From: Paenisporosarcina sp. OV554
Lineage (GTDB): Bacteria; Bacillota; Bacilli; Bacillales_A; Planococcaceae
NCBI RefSeq assembly: GCF_003058165.1
Contig: NZ_QBUC01000013.1
Location: 34,970-98,969 of the forward strand
Length of the DNA stretch: 64,000 bases
Direction of reading: 5' to 3'
This document shows, piece by piece, positions 25,265 to 34,048 of this stretch. Each line of letters opens with the position of its first letter. The stretch's first letter is position 1. The translations under genes and the position numbers were made by a program. The notes under the pieces are model-generated. The model saw only the letters and a program-made list of their open reading frames with translations. It did not search any database and had not been told where the DNA came from.

Positions 25265-26040
25265 TCAACTAAATAGTTCAGTGAATATTTCAGGGACCCT
25301 TTTACGGAAAGACGAATAATTATGTTCAGCATCTTCCAGTATTTCAAATTTAGTATCCGTTAGTTTCCCTGATAGGATATCAAATATTGCTTGGTTGGAT
25401 TCTAGAAATCCTTTGCTTATCCGCTCGTCTTCGCTTTCTTTCGTTCCACCATCCATGTAAAACTTTTCTATGGACGACAAATCTGTATGTATTAGCAACT
25501 TTTCTATTTCTTCTTGGTTACGCCAAAAAGCAGAAGAGATGGTTGCGACTTTGGTAAATATGTGAGGGTATCGACATACAGCGTACGTTGAAATCAGACC
25601 ACCCAGGGAAACACCCGCAATACTAGTGGAGTGCTCAAGTGTTCTATATTTAGAATCAATAAATGGCTTAAGTTCATTAACAATAAACTCAACGTAAGCT
25701 GCACCTTTACCACCGGTAGTACTTTCTATCCCGATTAAATTCAATTCTTACTATATTCACCATCAACCCAAGGACAGTACTCATTTTTGCGTTCATCACC
25801 TAGCGTGTTTGTATCTATGCCTACCACAATTAGTTCTAATCTACTTTTATCTAAGTAATCTTTCAATCCTAATGAAACCCCTTGAATTGCATCTTGGTCT
25901 TCAAAGACATTTTGTCCATCGTGCATATACAGGACAGAGTAACGTTTAGTTTGTTCTGCCTCATAAGTGGGTGGTGTATAAACGCGAATCGTTCTTTCAT
26001 GATTGAAAGCCGAGATAGGAATTTTGAATTTTTCAAGCAT
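25265..26040 (-). pseudogene. Frameshifted esterase-D-like hydrolase
   Basis: Minus strand. The first frame from ATG 26040 reads MLEKFKIPISAFNHERTIRV, LYMHDGQNVF and CPWVDGEYSK, then stops at 25741. The next frame, overlapping by four bases, continues NLIGIESTTGGKGAAYVEFI with the nucleophile elbow AGVSLGG, acid region FYMDGG and catalytic His in DAEHNY. Together this is one putative esterase D/enterochelin-esterase-like protein of about 258 residues interrupted near 25742. The four-base overlap could imitate translational coupling, but neither half would fold alone. Confidence 0.75.
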
Positions 26041-26182
26041 GTAGAATATCAACCTTTCGTTTCTAAGTGACGCTTAACCTATAAGTTATGTTTCTCAATG
26101 TTTTATATTGTTTTCAATTTTATAAAGAGTTGAGAAAGGAGTGCATCATTAAGAGATTGTCCCCAGGTTACGTAGGTTGTAG

Positions 26183-26653
26183 TCATGAGAAAATCCTCCA
26201 TTTATAGATACACTTTTGACGTTCCCCTTCTAAGTACATATCGGTGTCAGTTGGTAAGTCTACTATTTCAATAAGTTCTGCCCCAATTCTAATACACGTC
26301 TTTTGGGATGCGATATTTTCAGGGTTACACGTAATAATTAACTCATCCATTCCATGAGCTAGCGCAACTTTTCCGAGTAATTTACACGCTTTCGCTGCAT
26401 AGTGATGTCCCCTATGTTTCTTATCTATGCCGTATCCAATATGTCCACCATAGTAAGTAAGTGTATTGTTACCTATACGAAGATCAATGGTTCCTATGGT
26501 TAGTTTAGTTCCTGTCAGATTGATTGCATAACAATAGGTTGGAACAAATCCTTTTACTTTATTTTCAGGAATTTTTTGTTCTATTATTAAATCGATTTCT
26601 TCCCCTTTAATAATATCGAAAGGAAAGAATTTAAAATTACCCTTCTTTGACAT
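26183..26653 (-). CDS. GNAT-family N-acetyltransferase
   Basis: 156 residues of the RimJ/RimL-like GNAT fold. The acetyl-CoA loop is KKHRGHHYAAKAC (residues about 78-90), followed by CNPENIASQKTCIRIGAELI, the usual strand-helix near the end. Substrate unknown. ATG start at 26653 with only a weak upstream site (GAATGGCGG). Minus strand, upstream of a broken esterase and downstream of a broken NUDIX gene. Confidence 0.78.
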   Translation of the reverse strand: MSKKGNFKFFPFDIIKGEEIDLIIEQKIPENKVKGFVPTYCYAINLTGTKLTIGTIDLRIGNNTLTYYGGHIGYGIDKKHRGHHYAAKACKLLGKVALAHGMDELIITCNPENIASQKTCIRIGAELIEIVDLPTDTDMYLEGERQKCIYKWRIFS

Positions 26654-26743
26654 AAAACACCGCCATTCGTAAAATTAAAAATTTAATTATTTTAAAATGT
26701 CCTCTAAAGGAGGATCCCAGGGTGAACGATATAGGTCTAAGCG

Positions 26744-27199
26744 CTAACCGTGAATAAGTGGTTGACTATGTTGTAACGCCATCCAAATCTGTAAATCTAA
26801 GTGATCGACAGGTCCAATATCACTGGATAAATCCCATAATGTGATTCGTTCCATTTCGTCATTCGGAATAAAAGAAGTTAAGTGAGAGGCTTTACAAAAG
26901 TAGACGGGGTTTTATTTTACACGTTGTGTTTCTAGATTTCGAATTTTTGCTAAACCTTGAAATGCCAAGTTTTCAACTTTTTGTCCCGTTTCCTCGTACA
27001 GTTCACGAATAGCACATTCTTTAGGAGATTCATTTAATTCTCTTCTTCCTGCTGGTAGTTCCCATCTTTTACGAAAGTGGTTAAATCCAAAAAGAATGTC
27101 ATGTTTAACTTGAACAATTGCATAAGGACCCGCTATAGCATAGTTATGTAATTCATCTTCTGTTAGATACATAAATTATAATGAAGGATCTACATTCAT
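26744..27199 (-). pseudogene. NUDIX hydrolase gene with in-frame stop codons
   Basis: Minus strand. A single frame runs from ATG 27199 to 26744 but holds TAA at 27176-27178 and again at 26912-26914. Between them are 86 residues with a NUDIX box (GRRELNESPKECAIRELYEE, then TGQ). After the second stop the frame continues NPVYFCKASHLTSFIPNDEM through to SQPLIHG and a natural end. Both TAA codons sit where a Tyr codon would be usual, suggesting TAT or TAC changed to TAA. The middle part alone lacks the C-terminal helix of the fold and is probably inactive. Confidence 0.75.
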
Positions 27200-27287
27200 T
27201 CTCCTTTAAGAACAACAAATAAAAAGTTTTTATCTTATAATATTCGTTACTAAAAAACAAGTTCCTGCTTTTTCCATCTAATTAAAA

Positions 27288-27333
27288 GAAAACCCCACGT
27301 AACCTGATTATTTTCCAGGTACGTAGGGTTTTC
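27288..27333 (-). terminator. Terminator for the M28 peptidase gene
   Basis: Arms AACCCCACGTAACCTG and CAGGTACGTAGGGTT (one bulge), T-run on the minus strand. Confidence 0.8.
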
Positions 27334-27345
27334 ATGTATGATGAT

Positions 27346-28695
27346 TTATTTCGCATAGTGCTCTACACGGGTTTGATTCATGATGGCAAGAGTGACAATT
27401 TCAGCAACATCTTGGAGCTTTGCTTTGCTGATTTTATCTATTTTATCTTCGGGTTTATGATACCAAGGCTCTGCTGGATTATGAATGAATAAAGCAGCGG
27501 GAATGCCTGCTTTTGCAAAAGGAACATGATCACTACGGTCACCTTGGTTTACAGGAGTTGGTTTTCCGTTTAATTTTAAACTTGCTGCTTGAGTGAGTTC
27601 TGTGACTAGATTAGGCTTGTCGTCTATCGTTTCTAAAGTTAATTTACCCGCATCTTTACTACCTACCATATCTAAATTAAAGTTTGCTTTGATACGACCA
27701 ATTTCATTAGCTGATAACTGATCAACGTAATGATTTGAGCCAAGTAATCCCAGTTCTTCAGCGCCAAATGTTATAAATCGAATTTCTGTATCGCTAGGAA
27801 TGGTTTTAAAGATGCGAGCGAGTTCAAGCGTCATAGCAGTCCCTGATGCATTGTCATTGGCACCAGGTGCTCCAGCAACCGAATCATGATGTGCACTAAT
27901 TACGATTATGTCATGTTTGGCTTTGATTTTAGAGTTGTTTTGATTTGAGGGTTTCTTAGTAGCAATGACATTGTGAGAAATATTTGTAATAGATTTTGCT
28001 CCTTCAATGTTAAGTGTAGCTTGAGTATCGGGATTATTTTTGACTTGCTTTACCAACTTTTCCCCTTCAGCTTGTGTCAATAATACAGCGGGTATAAAGG
28101 AGTCGTTTGCTTCACCAAGACTTCCCATAATATCGCCAGGAGCATTGTTGTAAAAAATCACACCAGCTGCCCCTTTCTTGGCCGCATTTAACATTTTCTC
28201 CTTGAAACTAATATCGCCACGTTTTATAAGAACAATCTTTCCAGCTAAATCGAGATGTTGTAGCTCCTTAACTTTCCCGAGCCCAGCTGGGATAACTTCG
28301 CCAACTACATGTCCACTAACTGAATATTCTAAGGCACTTGGATCTACAATATGTATAAATCCATCTAGCGTTAATTCAATGGTATGAGGTGCTGTATAGT
28401 CATTGAAAGTAAATGTTTGAACCTCGGTTTTATAGCCATAGGAATCGAATTGCTTTTTAATATAGCCAACCGCTTCATCTTCTTGTTCGGTTCCCGCAAC
28501 ACGAGGTTTTTTGGATAGAGATTTGATATTTTTGTACATGTTGTCATCATCAATTGACTGTAGAATGTTAATTTCAAGATTAGTTGATTTTTCATCTTGA
28601 GAATTAGTGTAATAAGTTGCAAAAGTAGCAATAGGAGCAATTACACACAGCCCAATAATGGCTGTGATGACAATTTTATAAATCGAATATTTCAT
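27346..28695 (-). CDS. Secreted M28 aminopeptidase with PA domain (YwaD-like)
   Basis: 449 residues: an N-terminal signal or membrane anchor (5-30), a PA insert domain (about 110-230, VLIKRGDISFKEKMLNAA) and an M28 zinc peptidase domain. Metal and catalytic residues are visible in SAHHDSVAGAPGANDNASG, FGAEELGLLGS and the late SDHVPF. The architecture and many blocks match B. subtilis YwaD, a leucine-type aminopeptidase. The ATG at 28695 follows GGAGGG by five bases; a longer frame upstream is not used. Monocistronic on the minus strand. Confidence 0.87.
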   Translation of the reverse strand: MKYSIYKIVITAIIGLCVIAPIATFATYYTNSQDEKSTNLEINILQSIDDDNMYKNIKSLSKKPRVAGTEQEDEAVGYIKKQFDSYGYKTEVQTFTFNDYTAPHTIELTLDGFIHIVDPSALEYSVSGHVVGEVIPAGLGKVKELQHLDLAGKIVLIKRGDISFKEKMLNAAKKGAAGVIFYNNAPGDIMGSLGEANDSFIPAVLLTQAEGEKLVKQVKNNPDTQATLNIEGAKSITNISHNVIATKKPSNQNNSKIKAKHDIIVISAHHDSVAGAPGANDNASGTAMTLELARIFKTIPSDTEIRFITFGAEELGLLGSNHYVDQLSANEIGRIKANFNLDMVGSKDAGKLTLETIDDKPNLVTELTQAASLKLNGKPTPVNQGDRSDHVPFAKAGIPAALFIHNPAEPWYHKPEDKIDKISKAKLQDVAEIVTLAIMNQTRVEHYAK

Positions 28696-28769
28696 TTTGA
28701 CCCTCCAAAGTATTGAATACTTTAGGATGAACAAAAATAAGATTTTTACTTGTGCAATTCAAAAATTTT

Positions 28770-29591
28770 TTATTGGTCCACTACTGGATTCACTTTTAAC
28801 CACTCTATGCCAAATTCCACAATTGGTTTCATTTGAATAACACGACAATCAGCTTGACCTAACTTAGCAACAAAGAATGCGTCTGCATGTGTTTTTTCAA
28901 AAGCTTCCCCAAGTTCCGGGAAACGATCCGAATCTCCATCTACAGATTGATACTCAATCCATATTCGCTCATCGTCCACTAACATCGCCGCACCTTGATT
29001 GGTATACGTTTTCGTTTCAAGAAAATTCTCAGATAGATGTAAAGCTGTACAGGAATCATAGCCTACACCAATCAACAGGATTTTGACGTTTTCATTTAAA
29101 AAAGTGCCGAGTGGTGATCCCATGCCAAAAGAATCTTCCAAAGGATGTTCCATCATCCATTTTTCTGCGTTTTTGCCCCAAGCCATAAAACTATGTACAG
29201 GATGATAGCTACGAATCGTTTTCGGATGACGATGAAAACATTCAGCAATTTTACCCATTCCACGTAAAGGTGTTAAGTGTGGATCATATGCAGGCATATG
29301 TTGACGAATAGGTTCATGCCAATCTTTCGGAACAGGCGGTAACATCCAATAGGAAGGCTCGGAGTTCTCTGCAGATTGTGCAGCCATGACGATAGTGCCT
29401 TGCGGTGTTATGGTTTCCATCAAAGCATCGATAACGGCTTTCGCTCCACCCGCAATCCATCCCATTGACTTAATAGAAGAGTGGACCATAATAGCATCTC
29501 CCGCTTGAATACCAAGCGTCAGTAATTGTTGTTTTAACGTTTCCACTGATTGAAAAGAAGTGGTTTCTTGTACGCGATCAAATTCACTCAT
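28770..29591 (-). CDS. AAC(3)-family aminoglycoside N-acetyltransferase-like (YokD-like)
   Basis: 273 residues of the antibiotic N3-acetyltransferase family: MVHSSIKSMGWIAGGA near residue 35, TPLRGMGKIAECF near 110, RSYHPVHSFMAWG with the catalytic-type His, and GVGYDSCTALHLSE. B. subtilis YokD and B. anthracis homologues have this fold, but their native substrates are unsettled, so resistance cannot be assumed. The ATG at 29591 lies after AAAGGGG. Minus strand, separate from the peptidase gene. Confidence 0.83.
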   Translation of the reverse strand: MSEFDRVQETTSFQSVETLKQQLLTLGIQAGDAIMVHSSIKSMGWIAGGAKAVIDALMETITPQGTIVMAAQSAENSEPSYWMLPPVPKDWHEPIRQHMPAYDPHLTPLRGMGKIAECFHRHPKTIRSYHPVHSFMAWGKNAEKWMMEHPLEDSFGMGSPLGTFLNENVKILLIGVGYDSCTALHLSENFLETKTYTNQGAAMLVDDERIWIEYQSVDGDSDRFPELGEAFEKTHADAFFVAKLGQADCRVIQMKPIVEFGIEWLKVNPVVDQ

Positions 29592-29717
29592 GTTTTTATG
29601 CCCCTTTAGGTTAATTGTTGAGAAAAGTGACAACTTGCAATATTCTATTTTTTGTCACCAGTAACATACATTTAATTGCTATAATAACTGTATAAGATTG
29701 TAAGTATTGGAGGTCAT

Positions 29718-30196
29718 ATGAAACTTTTAATATATTTTTAACAGTTCATATTATAACAGGAATGATTTGTTTACTAACAGGTTTATTAGCAGGATTATCG
29801 AAGAAAAGAAAAGGAAAACATACGGCATTCGGGGAAATATATCACGGTTCTTTCGTTTTCGTATTTATTAGTGCAGTCGTTATGTCCATCATTCACTGGA
29901 ATGAAAGTGCTTATCTATTTTATATTGGCGTATTTTCGTATTCACTTGCTTTCCTTGGTTATTTATCTGCGAAAATACGATGGAAAAATTGGCTAGGGAC
30001 ACATATCGGTGGAATGTTAGGTTCATATATAGGTATAGTCACCGCTACTTTAGTCGTGAATATCGATAGAATACCGTTGTTAAATGAATACCCCGTGATT
30101 TGGTTTTGGTTCTTGCCAACAATAATTGGAACACCAATCATATTCATAATAGGAAAAAAGTATCGTCCTCAGAAAGGTAGAAAACTTCTAACATAA
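29718..30196 (+). pseudogene. Four-helix membrane protein, frameshifted after its sixth codon
   Basis: The ATG at 29718 with GGAGG just before it reads MKLLIYF and then stops. One added T in the following T5 run restores LTVHIITGMICLLTGLLAGL, which is in frame with the rest up to 30196. The corrected protein of about 159 residues has four membrane helices and positively charged loops (SKKRKGKH, SAKIRWKNW). I do not recognise the family; it looks like a DUF2306-type membrane protein, which is a guess. If real, the shift would abolish translation except from an internal ATG at 29762. Confidence 0.6.
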
Positions 30197-30245
30197 TTTC
30201 AAAGAAAAAGCCGCTCAGGAATTACTCCAAAACGGCATTGCTCTA

Positions 30246-31256
30246 TTAGTATTTTTCGATTTCAGCCACCTTAACAACAGATTTCCCTAGGTTTGCACCT
30301 TTGAAAAGATCCAAGAATGCGTCTATGGTATGGTCAAAACCTTCTGTAATTGTTTCTTCATACTTGAGTTTGCCTTCAGTTAACCAAGTTGCTAAATCTT
30401 TTGCGCCTTCGCCAAAACGAGATGTATAGTTACCAATCGTAAAACCTTGCATTAACGAGCTAGTCTTGATTAAGTAGCCTTGCACACGCGGTCCAACGTC
30501 TACTTGTTCATTATTGTAAGAAGAAATAGCGCCACACACTGGAATTCGTGCAAAGTTATTTAATAGTGGAAAGACGGCATCAGCAATTTCTCCGCCAACA
30601 TTTTCAAAGTAAACATCTATTCCGTTAGGACATGCTTCACGTAAGGCTTCCGCCACATCTTGCGTTTTGTAATTAATGGCTGCATCAAATCCTAATTCAT
30701 CTATTAGGAACTTCACTTTTTCATCTGAACCAGCGATTCCCACAACATGAGCACCTTTAATTTTTGCGATTTGCCCAACAATGGAACCAACTGCTCCAGC
30801 TGCTCCGGAAACGACAACGGTTTCACCTTCTTTTGGCTTCCCGATATCCAGTAAACCAAAATAAGCTGTTAATCCAGTCATCCCAAGTACACTCAAATAC
30901 GCAGAGGCAGGGGCAAGTATATGGTCAATTTTACGTACCGTATTATCTTTTGCTATGCTGAATTCTTGCCAAGGAAGTGATCCTAAAACCATATCTCCTT
31001 TTTCAAGAAGTGCGGACTTGGAGTCAACAACTTGAGCAACAACGCCGCTCGAAATCATTTGGTTTAATTCAAACGGAGGAATATAAGATTTCGTATCATT
31101 CATACGTCCTCGTAAATAGGGATCAACAGAAATATAGACAGTTTTAACAAGCACTTCGCCTTCAGATATTTTACCAATTGGTGCATTCACCATTTCGAAA
31201 TCATCTTTTGTAGGTGTACCTGTAGGTCGTTGAATGAGCTTAATTTGTTTTTGCAA
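30246..31256 (-). CDS. yfmJ: NADP-dependent oxidoreductase YfmJ (MDR family)
   Basis: 336 residues of the medium-chain reductase family without zinc ligands. The nucleotide fold shows SGAAGAVGSIVGQIAK near residue 150, and the sequence follows B. subtilis YfmJ closely (SVDPYLRGRMNDTKSY, LGMTGLTAYFGLLDIG, ENVGGEI, GYLIKTSSLMQGF). Relatives reduce the double bond of enones such as prostaglandins and leukotrienes with NADPH. The TTG at 31256 sits 9 bases after AAAGG and is preferred; the ATG at 31265 touches that site. Minus strand, alone. Confidence 0.87.
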   Translation of the reverse strand: MQKQIKLIQRPTGTPTKDDFEMVNAPIGKISEGEVLVKTVYISVDPYLRGRMNDTKSYIPPFELNQMISSGVVAQVVDSKSALLEKGDMVLGSLPWQEFSIAKDNTVRKIDHILAPASAYLSVLGMTGLTAYFGLLDIGKPKEGETVVVSGAAGAVGSIVGQIAKIKGAHVVGIAGSDEKVKFLIDELGFDAAINYKTQDVAEALREACPNGIDVYFENVGGEIADAVFPLLNNFARIPVCGAISSYNNEQVDVGPRVQGYLIKTSSLMQGFTIGNYTSRFGEGAKDLATWLTEGKLKYEETITEGFDHTIDAFLDLFKGANLGKSVVKVAEIEKY

Positions 31257-31368
31257 AATGAACATCCTTTCATTCACATAGAGTAACGTGTATGTAGTAA
31301 TGTAACTTACTCGGCAATTTTTTTCATGATAAAAGTCCTCAACCAATGTTAAGGACTTCATTTCTAGC

Positions 31369-31869
31369 CTATTTTACTAATTCAATTTCTTTTTTCTTAT
31401 TATTATGCCAGATGATATCAACATCGATTTTGGTGTAATTGTCTTGTATATCGAACGTTTCAACAACTCGATTAATGATATCTTCATCGGTCATGTCTTC
31501 TTTTAATTGAAGTTGACCAAATAATGGTCTAAGTTTGGCCATTGCTTCTTTACCTGTGGCATTTGAAGTATCATCCGCCACATTTTTATATTCAGCATCC
31601 GTTGAGTCTTTCTCTTCTTCATAATTCACATCAATCGCTTCTTCTTGATCTGGATAATCTACTTCAAGTTCAAACTTTTTAAATCCATAAATTTCATTTT
31701 CCCCGGTATCGGCCGGATTTTCACCAGGTGCATCATCTTCAATGTCATTGTTCGTATTATTATTTGTAACATCTTTTGTTATCTCGTCCTTATCTCCACA
31801 AGCTCCGAGCAAAGCGGCAGAAAGTAGTAAACTGGCAACAACCTTAGTTTTTTTGAATGTCATGTTCAT
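31369..31869 (-). CDS. YusW-like lipoprotein
   Basis: 166 residues with a lipoprotein signal peptide and lipobox LLGAC (Cys near 22), then an acidic Asn/Asp-rich linker and a C-terminal YusW-like domain (MAKLRPLFGQLQL, VVETFDIQDNYTKIDVDIIW). YusW is an outer-face lipoprotein of unknown role in B. subtilis. Three ATG codons lie close together at the start; the middle one (31869) is best spaced from AAAGG. Its terminator is not obvious, and it converges with no gene. Confidence 0.75.
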   Translation of the reverse strand: MNMTFKKTKVVASLLLSAALLGACGDKDEITKDVTNNNTNNDIEDDAPGENPADTGENEIYGFKKFELEVDYPDQEEAIDVNYEEEKDSTDAEYKNVADDTSNATGKEAMAKLRPLFGQLQLKEDMTDEDIINRVVETFDIQDNYTKIDVDIIWHNNKKKEIELVK

Positions 31870-31999
31870 CCTCATCCTTTCAATTCAATTTATATTGGTA
31901 TGCCCAAAAGTGAACGAATTAACGGTTCATTTAATCATTTTTATATTTTTTTATAGAATTACGATGAGTTGAATCATAATACGAACAGGAGGAATCAAG

Positions 32000-33007
32000 A
32001 TGAATATTGAAAGCATCTCAGAGAACTTAACGTTATTAACCCAAAAAAAGATTAAGAAAGTTGAACCACTTTCTGGCGGTTTCCAAAACCATGTGTTTCG
32101 GTTTTTAATGGATCACCATTGGTATATTGCACGTTTAACACCCATAAAAAAGAGGTCAAAAGAATTGATTGAAGCTGAACTGTCATTTATGAAAGCAATG
32201 AGGAAAAATAATATTCAAACACCAGATGTGATTTCAATTAATGACAAAAGAGTAACAGAATTGATTATTGATAATAAGCTCTTTTACATTACTATTTTTC
32301 AATTTGTAGAAAACCAGGAACTTGATGTATCCGATTTATCCATATGGAACGCGAATTTCTTTTTTGAATGGGGTAAAACTATTGGCCAGATGCACCGAAT
32401 CAGTGAAACTTCACTGGAAAAAATTCATAGACCAGTTTGGATGGAAGATGATAGGGAAGTAAACCCAATTCCATCACTCTTGGTAGATAATAAGCACTGG
32501 TTAAAGGAAATTTACAAAGACCTTTTAATAAAACTAGCTACATTCCCTCAAGCCAAACGTAATTTCGGATTGATTCATAACGATTTGCATCAAGGGAATT
32601 TTTTTGTTAGCTCTAATCAACTCGTACTATTTGATTTTGACGATTGTTCTTATAATTGGTACGTTCAAGACCTTTCGACTTCTATTTACCATGCGCTATG
32701 GACAGGTGGTGCTTACCATCCGAAGTGGGACAAGTTTCACCAAGAATTTTTAGAATATTTTCTAAAAGGTTACTTGAGCGTCCGAGAACTTACAGAAAAT
32801 GATTTAGTCCAACTGGAATTGTTTTTGCAAATGCGGGAGTTGTTTTTATACTTGTTATTCAAAAAGAGCTGGGATCTTAAACATTTAGAAGAGTGGCAGT
32901 CCGAAAAGCTTTTAGAAATGGAAGAGAACTTACGTCACAATCGAATCCCATATGAAAATGAGTTGAGAACGTGGAAGAACGAAACTTTTAATGGTCATCC
33001 CTCGTAG
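32000..33007 (+). CDS. Aminoglycoside-phosphotransferase-like kinase (APH/CotS family)
   Basis: 335 residues of the APH-type kinase fold: Gly-rich entry LSGGFQNHVFR (24-34), Brenner motif HNDLHQGN (193-200) holding the catalytic Asp, and the metal site DFDD (212-215). All key residues are present. Relatives phosphorylate small alcohols such as homoserine or fructosamine, and some Bacillus members are coat-associated; the substrate is not evident. GAGGAGG at good spacing. It is followed by the DUF4003 gene after 24 bases, a likely operon. Confidence 0.8.
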   Translation: MNIESISENLTLLTQKKIKKVEPLSGGFQNHVFRFLMDHHWYIARLTPIKKRSKELIEAELSFMKAMRKNNIQTPDVISINDKRVTELIIDNKLFYITIFQFVENQELDVSDLSIWNANFFFEWGKTIGQMHRISETSLEKIHRPVWMEDDREVNPIPSLLVDNKHWLKEIYKDLLIKLATFPQAKRNFGLIHNDLHQGNFFVSSNQLVLFDFDDCSYNWYVQDLSTSIYHALWTGGAYHPKWDKFHQEFLEYFLKGYLSVRELTENDLVQLELFLQMRELFLYLLFKKSWDLKHLEEWQSEKLLEMEENLRHNRIPYENELRTWKNETFNGHPS

Positions 33008-33031
33008 AAGTAACAAAAGGGAGTGAATGAT

Positions 33032-34000
33032 ATGACGATGGACCAGATGAAACAAGATTTACAAACCACATTTGAACAAGTGAAAAACGCGGTTGGATGG
33101 ACTGTCGATAAACGAATTTCATTATCGATAGCTAGTTATTATGTGACTACGGGTAAAACTTTTAATGCGAAACAATTTTTGGTCACTTCCGATGCCATTA
33201 AGCAAAAATCAGGTTGGTTTTCACCGCTTCGTTCTCATATTCATTACATGATGGCTGCCTTTTTACAAAATGAACATAAAGATTCATCTATAATGGTCGA
33301 TAATCTTTTAATGAAACAAGACATTTTAAAGGCGGCAGGCTTCAAATCGAACGTCTACAGTTATTTAGCAGCCGTGTTGATGACCGACGACTCTAATCAT
33401 GAAGCATCTCAAGCTAAGTATCTATATGATGAGATGAAGTCACATCATCCATTCTTAACTCAACCTGACGATGTGCCTTATGCAGTCATGCTCGGAAAAA
33501 TGCCTGGTGATCCAAAAGAGCGAGCAATGACGATGAATAGATACTATAGGGAATTACGGTCCCAAGGTTTTTATATGGGTAATGAGCTACAGTGGATGTC
33601 TCAAATTCTTACATTTAAGAGTCCAACTTATAATGCTAATGTAGTTGCACAGGCTGTCCAAATAAGAGACCAATTAAAAAATGCAAAAATCAAAATAAAA
33701 TCGATGCATTATGTTATGGTTGGGTTTTTAGCAGCATTGGAAATAAAAGAAGGGGCATTAGAACATGTAATTGAAACATACCGTGACCTTGAAACTATGA
33801 AGTTATTCAATTGGTATAAAGAAATGATTTTATCGATAGCTGTTCAGCTTGAAACGAAACATATGATAGACAATGAAGATATCACATCGGTTAGTTTTGC
33901 CACCACGATTGAGATGATGATGCAAGCACAACAAGCAGCCATGGTTGCTACGATGGCTGCAACGAATGCGGCAACTGCGTCAAGTGGTGGGGGAGAATGA
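33032..34000 (+). CDS. DUF4003 family protein
   Basis: 322 residues, all-helical, with a Met/Ala-rich C-terminus (MMMQAQQAAMVATMAATNAA). Recognisable as DUF4003 by the repeated pattern SIASYYVTTGKTFN and the late FNWYKEMILSIAVQLE. No catalytic motif is visible; function unknown. The ATG at 33032 is chosen because it lies 9 bases from AAAAGGGA, whereas the upstream GTG touches it. Between the kinase and an aldehyde dehydrogenase, with small gaps. Confidence 0.72.
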   Translation: MTMDQMKQDLQTTFEQVKNAVGWTVDKRISLSIASYYVTTGKTFNAKQFLVTSDAIKQKSGWFSPLRSHIHYMMAAFLQNEHKDSSIMVDNLLMKQDILKAAGFKSNVYSYLAAVLMTDDSNHEASQAKYLYDEMKSHHPFLTQPDDVPYAVMLGKMPGDPKERAMTMNRYYRELRSQGFYMGNELQWMSQILTFKSPTYNANVVAQAVQIRDQLKNAKIKIKSMHYVMVGFLAALEIKEGALEHVIETYRDLETMKLFNWYKEMILSIAVQLETKHMIDNEDITSVSFATTIEMMMQAQQAAMVATMAATNAATASSGGGE

Positions 34001-34048
34001 TAGACTAAGATTAAGCAGGACTATATCGAATATCAGGAGGTGTTTCTT

